Source: a candidate division KSB3 bacterium
Lineage (GTDB): Bacteria > Moduliflexota > Moduliflexia > Moduliflexales > Moduliflexaceae
NCBI GenBank assembly: GCA_002748425.1
Contig: PDSJ01000027.1
Span: 1-64,000 of the forward strand
Length of the DNA: 64,000 nt
Direction: 5' to 3'
Part shown: positions 8,435-16,857 of the stretch, in pieces
Numbering within the stretch: the first letter of the stretch is position 1
Layout of the letters: every line of letters begins with the position of its first letter
Position numbers and translations under genes: made by a program
The notes under the pieces: model-generated
The model's input: the letters and a program-made list of their open reading frames with translations, nothing else
Database searches by the model: none
Told to the model about the DNA's origin: nothing

Positions 8435-9448
8435 ATGGGGGCGAAAATTTATGATGTCGCGAGGTTGGCCGGTGTGTCTCCGGGCACGGTTTCCCGTGCA
8501 ATCCATCAGAAAGGATACATCCGTCAGGAAACTCGAAAACGAGTGATGGAGGCTGTTCGAAAACTTGATTACCAGCCCAATGCCTCGGCCACTCGTCTGG
8601 TATCCGGAAAAACGCATATTCTCGGGCTGCTGGTTCCAAACTTGCTGGAATCCTATTATGTGGAGATTACAGATGCCGTCCTCGAATGCGCAAAGCAGAA
8701 AAGCTATCATATCCTTCTGACCACGATGCGCGACGGATCGGCCAATCTGCCGGACTTCCTGCGCGATGGCAACATGGACGGCCTGCTGGTGGTGACGCCC
8801 TACTATCTCAAGGAGGAACTGTCCCTTGTCAGCCGCCGGAGATTTCCGTGTGTGATGCTGAACTACGCGCCTGAAGGCACACATTTTTCCGCCGTGTATT
8901 GCGACCAGTTTGCACTGGGATATTCTGCCATTCGTTATCTGATCGAGTTAGGCCATACGCGGATCGGCTTTTGTACCAGTGATACGAATTCACCGTCTCC
9001 GTTAAAACGTCTGCAAGGCTGCCTGCAGGCCCTGCGTGATGCCGGGCTGGAGGTCACCAGCGCCCATGTCCGGGACATGTCGCAAAAGCTCCGTAAAGAT
9101 CCGGTTCAGGAAATCCGCGACTGGATTCGCTCAGGGGATCTGCCGAGCGCGATGTTTGTGTTTTCTGATGATATTGCGCTGTATCTGATGGATGCTCTGA
9201 AAGAAGCCGGCTATAGAATCCCTCATGACATCTCGATCCTGGGCTGCGGGAATATGCTGCTCTCAACCCGGACGATTCCTCCGCTCACAACTATCGATCA
9301 GCATACCTGCGAAATGGGGACAAGGGCTGTTGAACTTCTCCTGCGTCTTATGGAAAAACCGCGTTCTTCCCCGCCTGTTGTAGAGAAAATCGCTCCCCGG
9401 TTGGTTATTCGTGAAAGCTGTCAGAAGAGGACGGATACGCGCTGTTGA
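8435..9448 (+). CDS. LacI-family transcriptional regulator
   Basis: DNA-binding repressor of about 337 residues. The N-terminal LacI helix-turn-helix and hinge are textbook: YDVARLAGVSPGTVSRAIHQ followed by RVMEAVRKLDYQPNASATRL. A periplasmic-binding-like sensor domain follows, starting with HILGLLVPNLLESYY and including MDGLLVVTPYY, RLQGCLQALRDAG and a C-terminal PPLTTIDQHTCEMGTRAVELL. The ATG at 8435 has AGGGTGGA upstream and is preferred over an in-frame GTG at 8426. It is divergent from the PfkB kinase gene and has two AAAACGTTTT operator palindromes in its leader, so it probably represses both genes. The effector sugar is unknown. Confidence 0.93.
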   Translation: MGAKIYDVARLAGVSPGTVSRAIHQKGYIRQETRKRVMEAVRKLDYQPNASATRLVSGKTHILGLLVPNLLESYYVEITDAVLECAKQKSYHILLTTMRDGSANLPDFLRDGNMDGLLVVTPYYLKEELSLVSRRRFPCVMLNYAPEGTHFSAVYCDQFALGYSAIRYLIELGHTRIGFCTSDTNSPSPLKRLQGCLQALRDAGLEVTSAHVRDMSQKLRKDPVQEIRDWIRSGDLPSAMFVFSDDIALYLMDALKEAGYRIPHDISILGCGNMLLSTRTIPPLTTIDQHTCEMGTRAVELLLRLMEKPRSSPPVVEKIAPRLVIRESCQKRTDTRC

Positions 9449-9521
9449 GAAAGCCGCACAGGAGAACTGATGACTTGGATATTGAAACGTCGGAAGGCGC
9501 TGTAACGACGTGTTTCACGTA

Positions 9522-10064
9522 ATGAGAAAAAAAATGCTCTGGGGACTTGTACTCCTCTACGCCGGAATCCTTGTGACAGCTACGCTGGGGCTTCGGGGAC
9601 GCGCGTTGCAGGAATGGGTCATCATGATCGTTCCCTCCGGACGAATTCGGGAAATTCTGCTCTATCCTTTACAGCACCATCATCCCATCGTCTTTGCGAA
9701 AGTGATCCTTTTTGGGGACATTCTTGTGAATATCTTTCTCTTTCTTCCTGTAGGGGTGATAATTTTTCTTGTGCTCGATCGGGTCTTCCTCTACTCTGGA
9801 CGCATTACGTGCTGCATTGTCGTAGCGGTTGGGGCCGGTTTCAGTCTTTGTATTGAGCTGACGCAGTACATGATTCCGAAACGGATACCTTCGGCGGCTG
9901 ATGTTCTCGCAAATGCAGCCGGCGCTCTTCTGGGGGCGCTGCTGTGCTCCGGCAGACAGAGGCTGAGGAAAAGACTCACGGCAAGCCCGGATTCTGCTGC
10001 GACATCGAACGGAAAGGTCTGTCGAGGCCATAAGCTGCAGTCCGGGAGTGACTCAAGCGTATAA
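9522..10064 (+). CDS. VanZ-like family membrane protein
   Basis: Small integral membrane protein of about 180 residues with four or so hydrophobic segments. The VanZ-like signature is clear: GDILVNIFLFLPVGVIIF, then FSLCIELTQYMIPKRIPSAA and DVLANAAGALLGALL. VanZ homologues are linked to glycopeptide resistance in some hosts, but most members are of unknown function and this context gives no resistance genes. The frame extends upstream to a GTG at 9510; the ATG at 9522 is an equally weak start as neither has a clear ribosome site. A hydrophilic C-terminal tail of about 30 residues follows the last helix. The stop is 12 nt before the next gene, suggesting co-expression. Confidence 0.82.
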   Translation: MRKKMLWGLVLLYAGILVTATLGLRGRALQEWVIMIVPSGRIREILLYPLQHHHPIVFAKVILFGDILVNIFLFLPVGVIIFLVLDRVFLYSGRITCCIVVAVGAGFSLCIELTQYMIPKRIPSAADVLANAAGALLGALLCSGRQRLRKRLTASPDSAATSNGKVCRGHKLQSGSDSSV

Positions 10065-10076
10065 GGAGTGAGTATT

Positions 10077-11399
10077 GTGAGTGTGAAACCAAGATTTATC
10101 ATCAGCGATCTCCATCTTGGAGAGGGCCTGCACAGCCGTCATGAAGACTTCGATCAAGAGGCGACCGAAGATTTCGTGCAATTTTTGAAAGAGCTTTCCA
10201 GCTTGGGTGGAGCCCGCTTGATTATTAATGGCGATTTGATTGACTTCCCTCAGATTCACTTAGAGAGCAAGTCTGCACCGCCGCAGAAGTTTTTGGGAAC
10301 AACCGAGTCAGAATCGACGCTCCGGCTCCAGAAAGCGATTGCCGGACATCCTGAGGTCTTTACTGCCTTGGAAACGTTTCTTGACGGACACGATAATGAG
10401 CTTGTTCTGATTCCTGGAAACCACGATATTGATTTTGCCTGGAACCGCGTTCTCAACACCTTTACGCAGCGGATCGGGGCGACGCACAGGAATTTTAAAT
10501 TCGGCTTAGTGTATAAAGAGGGCGGCCTGTTTGTCATTCACGGACATCAGTATTCCGACGACAATCAGATCGAGACTCCGATCAACTTCACGTTTAACCG
10601 CCTGAACAGCTGCTGGGGCACTTACTTTGTCGAACATTTTTTCAATAGCCTGGAGGAACGCTATCCTTTGCTCGATAATGCCAGACCCATGTGGAAGGCT
10701 GCGCTGTCGGCACTGCTCTGCGATGACATTCTGGTCACTGGAGAATTTGCCGCCGAACTCCTAATCTTTTTGAAAAATTTCCGCATTCCCTTGAAAGACT
10801 ATGTGCGAACTTTTATCATGGGCTGGCAGCCTAAAACCCGCAGCCTGCGGCATCGCGACGTCGAGAGCCTGACACATGATTTTAAGATCCATGCTGTCCG
10901 CGAGCGCATACAAGAACTTTGCGGTAATCCGGACTTTAAACGAGAATTTGACAAGGTGTTTCAGGATTTGAGCGAGATGCAGTGGGAACAACTCTTCTCG
11001 CGTTATAACGGCAGTGATTATGAGTTGCAGGACTTCCTGCAGAATATCGAATCGCGCCCGCAATCCCGAGGATTTTTTCACCGAACGGATAATTATCAGG
11101 AAGCCTCGAAGCTTATCGCCCGCCATCACCAAGACGTCCGCGCCGTCATTATGGGGCATACACATGAGGGCATGGATGCTGAACGTTTTACGGCAAGCAA
11201 TGGGACAGGGGAATTTTCGTATTTCAATAGTGGAACCTGGACGAAAAGCTGCGATATTCCCTGGTGGAAGCTGCCTTCATTCGAGAGCCTGGTTGATCCG
11301 TCGGAATATACGCAGAATTCCAGTGTACTGCGCTGTACCGGAGAGGACGAGAAATTGGACGTGAGTTATTTTGGCACGTGGAAAGAGGCGATGAGCTGA
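10077..11399 (+). CDS. Metallophosphoesterase
   Basis: Calcineurin-like phosphoesterase of about 440 residues. The dinuclear metal motifs are all present in order: FIISDLHLGEG (D-x-H), NGDLIDF (GD), LIPGNHDIDF (GNHD), FVIHGHQYSDDN (GH) and IMGHTHEGMD (GHTH near residue 360). The insertion between the fourth and fifth motifs is long, about 180 residues, making the protein bigger than the UDP-2,3-diacylglucosamine hydrolase LpxH. I place the start at the GTG at 10077 because AAGGAG lies 8 nt upstream; an in-frame GTG at 10068 overlaps that site. It follows the VanZ-like gene closely. Substrate unknown: a nucleotide, lipid or phosphoprotein are all possible. Confidence 0.88.
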   Translation: MSVKPRFIISDLHLGEGLHSRHEDFDQEATEDFVQFLKELSSLGGARLIINGDLIDFPQIHLESKSAPPQKFLGTTESESTLRLQKAIAGHPEVFTALETFLDGHDNELVLIPGNHDIDFAWNRVLNTFTQRIGATHRNFKFGLVYKEGGLFVIHGHQYSDDNQIETPINFTFNRLNSCWGTYFVEHFFNSLEERYPLLDNARPMWKAALSALLCDDILVTGEFAAELLIFLKNFRIPLKDYVRTFIMGWQPKTRSLRHRDVESLTHDFKIHAVRERIQELCGNPDFKREFDKVFQDLSEMQWEQLFSRYNGSDYELQDFLQNIESRPQSRGFFHRTDNYQEASKLIARHHQDVRAVIMGHTHEGMDAERFTASNGTGEFSYFNSGTWTKSCDIPWWKLPSFESLVDPSEYTQNSSVLRCTGEDEKLDVSYFGTWKEAMS

Positions 11400-12387
11400 A
11401 AATGTATAGAGAAATATTTCATAGAATTAACACTCTTCGGACAGCACTCCATCAGTGATGCCCTTATGTAAAAAAAGTCTGAAAACTCGTAACCTTTCCT
11501 TGCGCAGATTCTCACAAGACTAGATCGCGGTGGACTGCGTCTGGAGCGGCCTCCGGGGGCTTGCTCAAACACGAGGACCGTTTACAGTGTGAAGATCTTT
11601 GAAGCGTTTGTTTCAGCGGCGGTGAGGGCCGTCACAAAGATGATGTACGCGTGGTACGCACGGTGTCGAAGGTAAAAAAAAATGTTTTTCGCTTGACATG
11701 TCGTTCTTACCGCCGTACCTTGGTTTTAAGACATTAATTTGTTTGATTCTTAACGGGCAAGAGGGAATTCTTAGTGTATTCTTCTCGTATTCATAGTATC
11801 ATAAATTCGGGGAGAGGGTTTTTCCAAATGCGGTGCTTTGAGGGGTATCGTCATGATGTTGTGTTTCCGGTTGAGCTGGTTTGTCACGTAAACACAGATA
11901 AATGAATATACGTATACCGACGATCTGCACGTCATCAGCTGCTCCGTATGCCTTTACGCTGGCAAAAGGAGTGCCGCTCAAACGTTTTATACGTTTGCCT
12001 TTTATTCCGAAGGAGCTTCTTGAACTTCGGAATGTCAAACATATCTCTACATAGATACGCTTTTGTAATATCAACCGTGTTGACAGCGCCAGAATTCGAT
12101 GTCGGCAGTGTTCTCGTTCTCCAAGTCGTGTGCTTGGTAGTGCGGTGCGGCGGCCTGTTTGTTGCTTGTCTCTCTCATCACAAGACCCTTCGGTCTGGTA
12201 ACAGCAGTCAATGCGAGGGACCGTGTTTCTTGACAGTGCCTGATATCCGAAGTGTCAAATCGTCTTACAGCGCAGAGACACGTATTCTCTGGAAAGGGGG
12301 GATGCCTGCTGGCAACATTCGTTTATGTACAATTCATCTGATAGGTGTAATAAGCCTTATCCAAAATATATCAAGGAGAAGTCGATT
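11400..12387. other. Long leader region before the osmolyte transporter
   Basis: About 990 nt without a convincing gene. It holds a promoter-like element at 11693-11721, an inverted repeat CAAACG-N7-CGTTTG at 11979-11997, a 9-bp stem ATTCCGAAG/CTTCGGAAT at 12003-12032, a small AGACC-CTTC-GGTCT hairpin near 12184, and a TTGACA/TGTCAA inverted pair at 12230-12258. A 50-codon frame at 11902-12054 reads in a protein-like manner but lacks a ribosome site. The density of inverted repeats suggests regulation of the transporter, though I recognise no riboswitch class. Confidence 0.5.
11693..11721 (+). promoter_or_regulatory. Candidate sigma-70 promoter upstream of the betaine transporter
   Basis: TTGACA at 11693-11698, a 17-nt spacer and TACCTT at 11716-11721. 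If used, it would give a leader of roughly 660 nt before the substrate-binding protein gene, which is long for a simple promoter. Confidence 0.4.
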
Positions 12388-13443
12388 ATGAAATACACGG
12401 GAAAGTTTTTAAGCCTCATCATTATCATTGTGCTTAGTCTGGTTCCTGCTGCGGGAGCCAAAGATGTGATTAAATTTTCCGATCAACAATGGCAGACCAT
12501 GTGGATTAACAATGCCATTGCCATGTTTATTGTGGAACATGGCTACGAGTACCCGACAGAAACGGAAGTGATTACAACGCCGGTCATGCAGCAGGTGCTG
12601 CCTAACGGGGATGTGGATGTCAATATAGAGCTCTGGCGATTTAATCTCATTGATTGGTACAATGAGGTGATATCATCGGGAAAGGTGATCGATCTCGGAC
12701 CGACGTTTGAAAGATCAACTCAGGGATGGTATGTCCCACGTTATGTAATCGAAGGGGATGCTGAACGTGGTATTGAAGCAGTGGCACCTGATTTGAAGTC
12801 GGTTTTCGATTTGCCGAAATATAAAGACATTTTTCGAGATCCTGAGAATCCGGACAAGGGATTGTTGATCAACTGCATCACCGGCTGGAAATGCGCTGAG
12901 GTGAATAAGGCTAAATTACATGCCTACGGGCTGGATGAGGATTTTAACGTGATGGAGCCGGGGACCTCTCCAGCTCTGGATGCGACGATTGCCGGTGCGT
13001 ATAAGAAAGGCCGGCCGATACTGGTGTATTACTGGGAACCGACCTGGCTCATGGGAGCCTATGACATGGTGCAGCTTGAAGAACCAGCTTATACTGAAGA
13101 CTGCTGGGCTGAAATCGAAACTGTACTGACTGGTGATACTGATCCTTCTGAGGTCTCGGACAAGGCCGGGTGCGCGTATGACAGCGTGGCGATACACAAA
13201 GGAATTTTTGCCGGCTTAGTCGATAAGGCGCCGGAGGTCGTAGAATTCTTGAAACGCATGAATGTCGGCACCGATCCTCTTAATAAAACAGCGGCGTACA
13301 TGGAGGCGGAAAACGCAGAAGCCGACGAGGCAGCGCTGTGGTTTTTCAAACACTATCCCGAACGCTGGAAAAGCTGGTTATCGCGCGAGGCACTGCCGAA
13401 AGTCGAAAAGGCGCTTGCAGACGCTGGCGTAACCTTTGAATAA
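12388..13443 (+). CDS. proX: Glycine betaine/proline ABC transporter substrate-binding protein
   Basis: Periplasmic binding protein of the OpuAC/ProX family, 351 residues. The signal peptide is short and typical, with a hydrophobic run ending in PAAGA before KDVIKF; there is no lipobox Cys. The mature part begins with QQWQTMWINNAIAMFIVEHG, as in betaine-binding proteins, and contains Trp and Tyr residues in WYVPRYV and VYYWEPTWLMGAYDM that would form the aromatic cage for the quaternary ammonium. The ATG at 12388 has AAGGAG upstream; the frame extends 21 codons further without family similarity. It is the first gene of a three-gene operon with permease and ATPase. Choline or proline betaine are alternative ligands. 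Confidence 0.92.
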   Translation: MKYTGKFLSLIIIIVLSLVPAAGAKDVIKFSDQQWQTMWINNAIAMFIVEHGYEYPTETEVITTPVMQQVLPNGDVDVNIELWRFNLIDWYNEVISSGKVIDLGPTFERSTQGWYVPRYVIEGDAERGIEAVAPDLKSVFDLPKYKDIFRDPENPDKGLLINCITGWKCAEVNKAKLHAYGLDEDFNVMEPGTSPALDATIAGAYKKGRPILVYYWEPTWLMGAYDMVQLEEPAYTEDCWAEIETVLTGDTDPSEVSDKAGCAYDSVAIHKGIFAGLVDKAPEVVEFLKRMNVGTDPLNKTAAYMEAENAEADEAALWFFKHYPERWKSWLSREALPKVEKALADAGVTFE

Positions 13444-13520
13444 ACGGCGGCGCACGCAGGACTGTCAATAATCACCCTGTCGACTTGTGATAAGCCGGCA
13501 GGGGCACGACACAAAAAATT

Positions 13521-14372
13521 ATGTTTGAATTTCCCAAAATCTATTTTCCGCTGGCAAAGTGGATTGATCGTTTTGTCGACTGGCTGACCGTGCAAGGAGA
13601 CGTTTTCTTCGATGTTATCAGCCGATGTCTGCTGGTTCCGTTGCTCGGGCTGGAACGTGGACTGCTCTACTTGCCCTGGTTTGTCATCATCGCTGTGCTG
13701 GCGTTTGCGGCCTGGAAACTCAGCGGCTGGAAGCTGGCTCTGGGAGCGACTCTTGGCCTTCTTTTTATCGGAGTGCTCGGGCTGTGGAAGCTGGCAATGA
13801 GTACGCTGGCTATTGTGATTGCAGCGACCGTGCTGGCAGTGTTAATCGGTGTTCCCATCGGAATTTCCATGGCACGCAGCGATTTCCTGGAACGGCTTAT
13901 TCGCCCGATACTCGATCTCATGCAGACCATGCCAAGCTTTGTGTACTTGATCCCAGCCTTGATGTTGTTCGGCCTGGGGAAAGTTCCAGCTCTCTTGTCA
14001 ACCTGTATTTATGCGGCTCCTCCGGCGATTCGTCTGACCAATCTCGGTATCCGGCAGGTCAGCCCGGATGTGATTGAATGTGGGAAGGCATTTGGTTCAA
14101 CTCCCCGGCAGTTATTGTTCAAAGTGCAGCTTCCCCTGGCGATGCCGACCATCATGGCCGGAGTCAATCAGACCATCATGATGGCGCTGTCTATGGTGGT
14201 GATTGCCTCCATGATCGGCGCAGGCGGACTCGGGAAAGAAGTCTTGAGCGGTATTGCACAACTAAAAGTCGGAAAAGGGTTTACCGGCGGTATTAGTATC
14301 GTGATTCTGGCGGTTATTATGGATCGCCTCACGCAAGCGCTGACCCAGTCTCAGACAAAACACGCGATCTGA
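13521..14372 (+). CDS. proW: Glycine betaine/proline ABC transporter permease
   Basis: Inner-membrane permease of the OpuAB/ProW type, 283 residues. An N-terminal amphipathic and hydrophobic section is followed by a BPD_transp_1 core with about six membrane segments. The start of the core, ATVLAVLIGVPIGISMARSD, and LDLMQTMPSFVYLIPALMLF are highly characteristic of betaine permeases. The EAA loop that contacts the ATPase appears as VIECGKAFGSTPRQLLFKVQ. The gene lies 77 nt after proX and before the ATPase. The order binding protein-permease-ATPase is the reverse of the enteric proVWX operon. Confidence 0.93.
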   Translation: MFEFPKIYFPLAKWIDRFVDWLTVQGDVFFDVISRCLLVPLLGLERGLLYLPWFVIIAVLAFAAWKLSGWKLALGATLGLLFIGVLGLWKLAMSTLAIVIAATVLAVLIGVPIGISMARSDFLERLIRPILDLMQTMPSFVYLIPALMLFGLGKVPALLSTCIYAAPPAIRLTNLGIRQVSPDVIECGKAFGSTPRQLLFKVQLPLAMPTIMAGVNQTIMMALSMVVIASMIGAGGLGKEVLSGIAQLKVGKGFTGGISIVILAVIMDRLTQALTQSQTKHAI

Positions 14373-14565
14373 GAGTTCAGCCTATCGGATCGCTGCTTCC
14401 GGCAGGGCTGTTCGTTTCATACGAGACGCGTTGCTGTTTGATGATGAGACGCTGGTATTGTGCTTGGATCTTTTCGCCACATGAATGTATTCCGGAACGC
14501 GTGTCGAAGATCCGTTTTTTACAATATCGCCGTCGACGAACATGTGATAAGGCACGAGGAGGAGT

Positions 14566-15804
14566 ATGGCACATAAAATCGAAATAAAAAACGTGTATAA
14601 AATCTTTGGGCATAGTCCGGAGCGGGCAATTGATTTACTCAAGCAGGGGAAAAGTAAAGATGAGATCATGAAAAAAACCCATCTCAGCGTCGGAGTTGCG
14701 GATGCGTCCTTTCATATTGATGAGGGAGAGATTGTGGTGGTAATGGGATTATCGGGAAGCGGGAAGTCAACCTTGCTGCGTTGTATTAACCGGCTGATTA
14801 CTCCGACCAGCGGGACCGTCATGGTTGAAGGTGTTGATGTGACGGCCTTGTCACATGAAGAATTACGTGTTTTCAGGCAAAAGCACTTTGGGATGGTGTT
14901 TCAGCATTTTGCGCTGTTTCCGCATCGCACGGTGGTGAAAAATATTGAGTTCGGCCTGGAAATCCAGAAGATCGACGCAAAACAACGCCGTGATCGGGCC
15001 ATGCAGGCTCTGGAACAGGTCGGTCTGAAAGGCTGGGAAGATTCGTACCCCTCTCAGTTAAGCGGTGGGATGCAGCAGCGGGTCGGTCTGGCCCGCGCTC
15101 TGGCTCTGGATGCCGATGTGATGCTGATGGATGAGGCGTTTAGCGCACTCGATCCGCTCATTCGCAAAGAAATGCAGGATGAATTGATCGCCCTGGAAGA
15201 CACTGTTAAAAAAACGATCGTGTTTATCAGTCACGATCTGGATGAAGCCCTGAAGCTTGGAGATCGTATCGTCCTCATGAAAGATGGAGAGATCGTGCAG
15301 CAAGGCACAGGAGAAACCATCTTACAGAATCCGGCCAGCAGTTATGTGGCAAAATTTGTTGAGGATGTTGATATGAGCAAGGTTCTGAAGGCAGAGTCAG
15401 TCATGCTGAAGCCGGCTGAACAGGCGTATCTTGAGATCGACGGGCCAAAAGTGGCCTTGCATAAAATGCGCCATGCCGGTATTTCGTCAATTTTTGTGCG
15501 CCAGGACCATCGTTTTGCCGGCCTCATCACTGTAGAACAGGCTGCTGCAGCCCTTAAACGGGGTGATACGAGCCTAGAAAAGTGCCTTCTTTCCGAAGAG
15601 GTTGTTAAGGTAGACCCGGCCACCCCTGCTGTAGATTTATTCCCTCTGATGGCGAAGTCGAACTTTCCGATCGCCGTTGTTGAGCCGAAAGACCAGAAGT
15701 TGATCGGGGTTATCACCAAGGGATCGTTAATTTCTGCTCTGGCAGAGCGGGGTGACGTCGATGACCAGGAGGACGATGGCATGAGAAAAAACAGACAGTC
15801 GTGA
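14566..15804 (+). CDS. proV: Glycine betaine/proline ABC transporter ATP-binding protein
   Basis: ATPase of the osmolyte importer, 412 residues, the ProV/OpuAA length. The N-terminal extension with IKNVYKIFG is family-specific. Walker A is VMGLSGSGKSTL, the signature is LSGGMQQRVGLARAL, Walker B is DVMLMDEAFSALD and the switch His is in VFISHDLDEA. After about residue 275 there are two CBS modules, which in the OpuA family sense ionic strength or cyclic di-AMP. It ends the operon; 57 nt downstream is the end of the convergent selenoprotein gene. A strong GAGGAG ribosome site precedes the ATG. Confidence 0.94.
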   Translation: MAHKIEIKNVYKIFGHSPERAIDLLKQGKSKDEIMKKTHLSVGVADASFHIDEGEIVVVMGLSGSGKSTLLRCINRLITPTSGTVMVEGVDVTALSHEELRVFRQKHFGMVFQHFALFPHRTVVKNIEFGLEIQKIDAKQRRDRAMQALEQVGLKGWEDSYPSQLSGGMQQRVGLARALALDADVMLMDEAFSALDPLIRKEMQDELIALEDTVKKTIVFISHDLDEALKLGDRIVLMKDGEIVQQGTGETILQNPASSYVAKFVEDVDMSKVLKAESVMLKPAEQAYLEIDGPKVALHKMRHAGISSIFVRQDHRFAGLITVEQAAAALKRGDTSLEKCLLSEEVVKVDPATPAVDLFPLMAKSNFPIAVVEPKDQKLIGVITKGSLISALAERGDVDDQEDDGMRKNRQS

Positions 15805-15827
15805 AGGACATGTTCGAGCCCCTTCAC
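15801..15827. repeat. Inverted repeat between convergent genes
   Basis: GTGAAGG at 15801-15807 and CCTTCAC at 15821-15827 enclose a 13-nt loop, overlapping the proV stop. It sits between the ends of two convergent genes and may act as a weak bidirectional transcription end, although there is no T run directly after it on either strand. Confidence 0.35.
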
Positions 15828-15860
15828 GTGGCTGTTGTTTGTCTCGTAGCTGGCAGAACG

Positions 15861-16202
15861 TTAGCCCGTGAATTCTTGTTCGTACATTTCCTCCTGAAAG
15901 CCGATAATAAAACAATCCCCATACTGAAGAGCCGGGGCCCGCAGGTTGCCGCTTGGCCCCATAACGGCTTTCAGGATGGCTTCCCGTTCGTGTTTCTGCG
16001 GCAGGAATTCTTGTACTTTTTTCCCTTTTGCGACGACAATACGTGTCGCGCTGTGAAGCTTTTGCCACGCGGCGTCAGCGTCAATACGTTCTTTGCGCGC
16101 ATCGCTTACTGCTGAAATGACGATCTGTTTTCGGTCGAGAACCTCCCGACTTTTTTTACAGGATGTTCAGCCTTTACGAAGATAAGCCCAATCAATGGTC
16201 AT
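15861..16202 (-). CDS. ArsC/Spx-like thioredoxin-fold selenoprotein (UGA at codon 12)
   Basis: A 113-residue ArsC-family protein read through one in-frame UGA at 16167-16169. From the ATG at 16202 it reads MTIDWAYLRKG, then UGA, then TSCKKSREVL, so the UGA occupies the first position of a U-x-x-C redox motif (codons 12 and 15). Downstream are ISAVSDARKERIDADAAWQK, VVAKGKKVQEF, and MGPSGNLRAPALQYGDCFII, all as in ArsC-like proteins including the cis-Pro region (RAP). A stable SECIS-type hairpin follows the UGA. The family is known to include Cys and Sec forms. A pseudogene or sequencing error (TGT or TGC to TGA) is the alternative, but the rest of the frame is intact and well conserved. It probably acts as a cytoplasmic thiol/selenol oxidoreductase; arsenate reduction is not shown. 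Confidence 0.85.
16134..16150 (-). promoter_or_regulatory. Bacterial SECIS element of the ArsC-like selenoprotein
   Basis: Starting 16 nt after the UGA, the mRNA forms GUCGGG-AGGUU-CUCGAC: six consecutive pairs (one G-U) and a five-base loop. The loop begins AGGU, as does the E. coli fdhF SECIS loop bound by SelB, and the spacing from UGA to loop (22 nt) lies in the range usual for bacterial SECIS elements. The hairpin lies within the coding sequence, as expected in bacteria. Confidence 0.8.
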
Positions 16203-16283
16203 AGCGTTCTCTCGCTCCGTGTGCTGTTGTGTGAGTATTGAAATTCCACAGATAGATGGCGGGCGCACCCATCCGCACGTCTC

Positions 16284-16586
16284 TTAATGCTCGTAATCTG
16301 CAACCACTCTCGCCTGTACGACGCTGCGGAGAAAGTGCGCGGCGTCCAAGTGCTCTGGATGGTTTTGATAGGTCGTAAGCCCTGCACGGTTCTTGAACAC
16401 AGAATATAACGCCACGTCATACGCCGCCTCTGAACTGTTGAAATTCAGGCCGACTTCAAGGTGTTCAATCGTGTCGACTGCCCCGATTAAGGCTTTAAGT
16501 TTTTGTTTAATAAGTCGGGCGTTTTCCTCTTTGGTCCTGCCCGCGGCCTCATCTTTCAATTTCCACATCACAATATGTGTGACCAT
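16284..16586 (-). CDS. Dabb (stress-responsive A/B barrel) family protein
   Basis: A 100-residue dimeric alpha/beta-barrel domain protein. It starts MVTHIVMWKLKDEAAGRT, the classic first strand of the Dabb family, and continues with VDTIEHLEVGLNFNSS, the segment YDVALYSVFKNRAGLTTYQN and HPEHLDAAHFLRSVV, where the HP-x-H pattern is diagnostic. The frame opens five codons upstream at 16601, but the Met at 16586 fits the family. Function of most members is unknown; some bind small hydrophobic ligands or act as polyketide cyclases. It lies 81 nt upstream of the selenoprotein gene on the same strand and could be co-transcribed with it. Confidence 0.87.
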   Translation of the reverse strand: MVTHIVMWKLKDEAAGRTKEENARLIKQKLKALIGAVDTIEHLEVGLNFNSSEAAYDVALYSVFKNRAGLTTYQNHPEHLDAAHFLRSVVQARVVADYEH

Positions 16587-16857
16587 AGAGCTGCCTCGCA
16601 CTGTTATTAGAGTATCATGGATGTGCAGAGCATCGGGCGCATCGGAATGAGTCGTCTGACGACACGCTTATCCATTAAGATCTTATGCGGGCGATGCTGT
16701 CAATACTTTTCTTTCTTCACAATCCAAATGTTGTTTTTGTATCCGGGCCCTGAAAAAAGATCAGTGAATGAAAAAATTTCTTGCGCGATCGACCTGTCGC
16801 TCTGTATGCAGACTGTGTGTCTTACGGTAATGACTAATCGGAAAAAGGAGAAATGGA

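Noticed and set aside
12003..12032. Hairpin ATTCCGAAG/CTTCGGAAT as a terminator
   Set aside because: The 9-bp stem is real, but neither strand has a T run after it.
15727..16115. Open frames of about 104-161 codons on both strands over the selenoprotein locus
   Set aside because: Their products have no family features, whereas the frame containing one UGA matches the ArsC family along its whole length.
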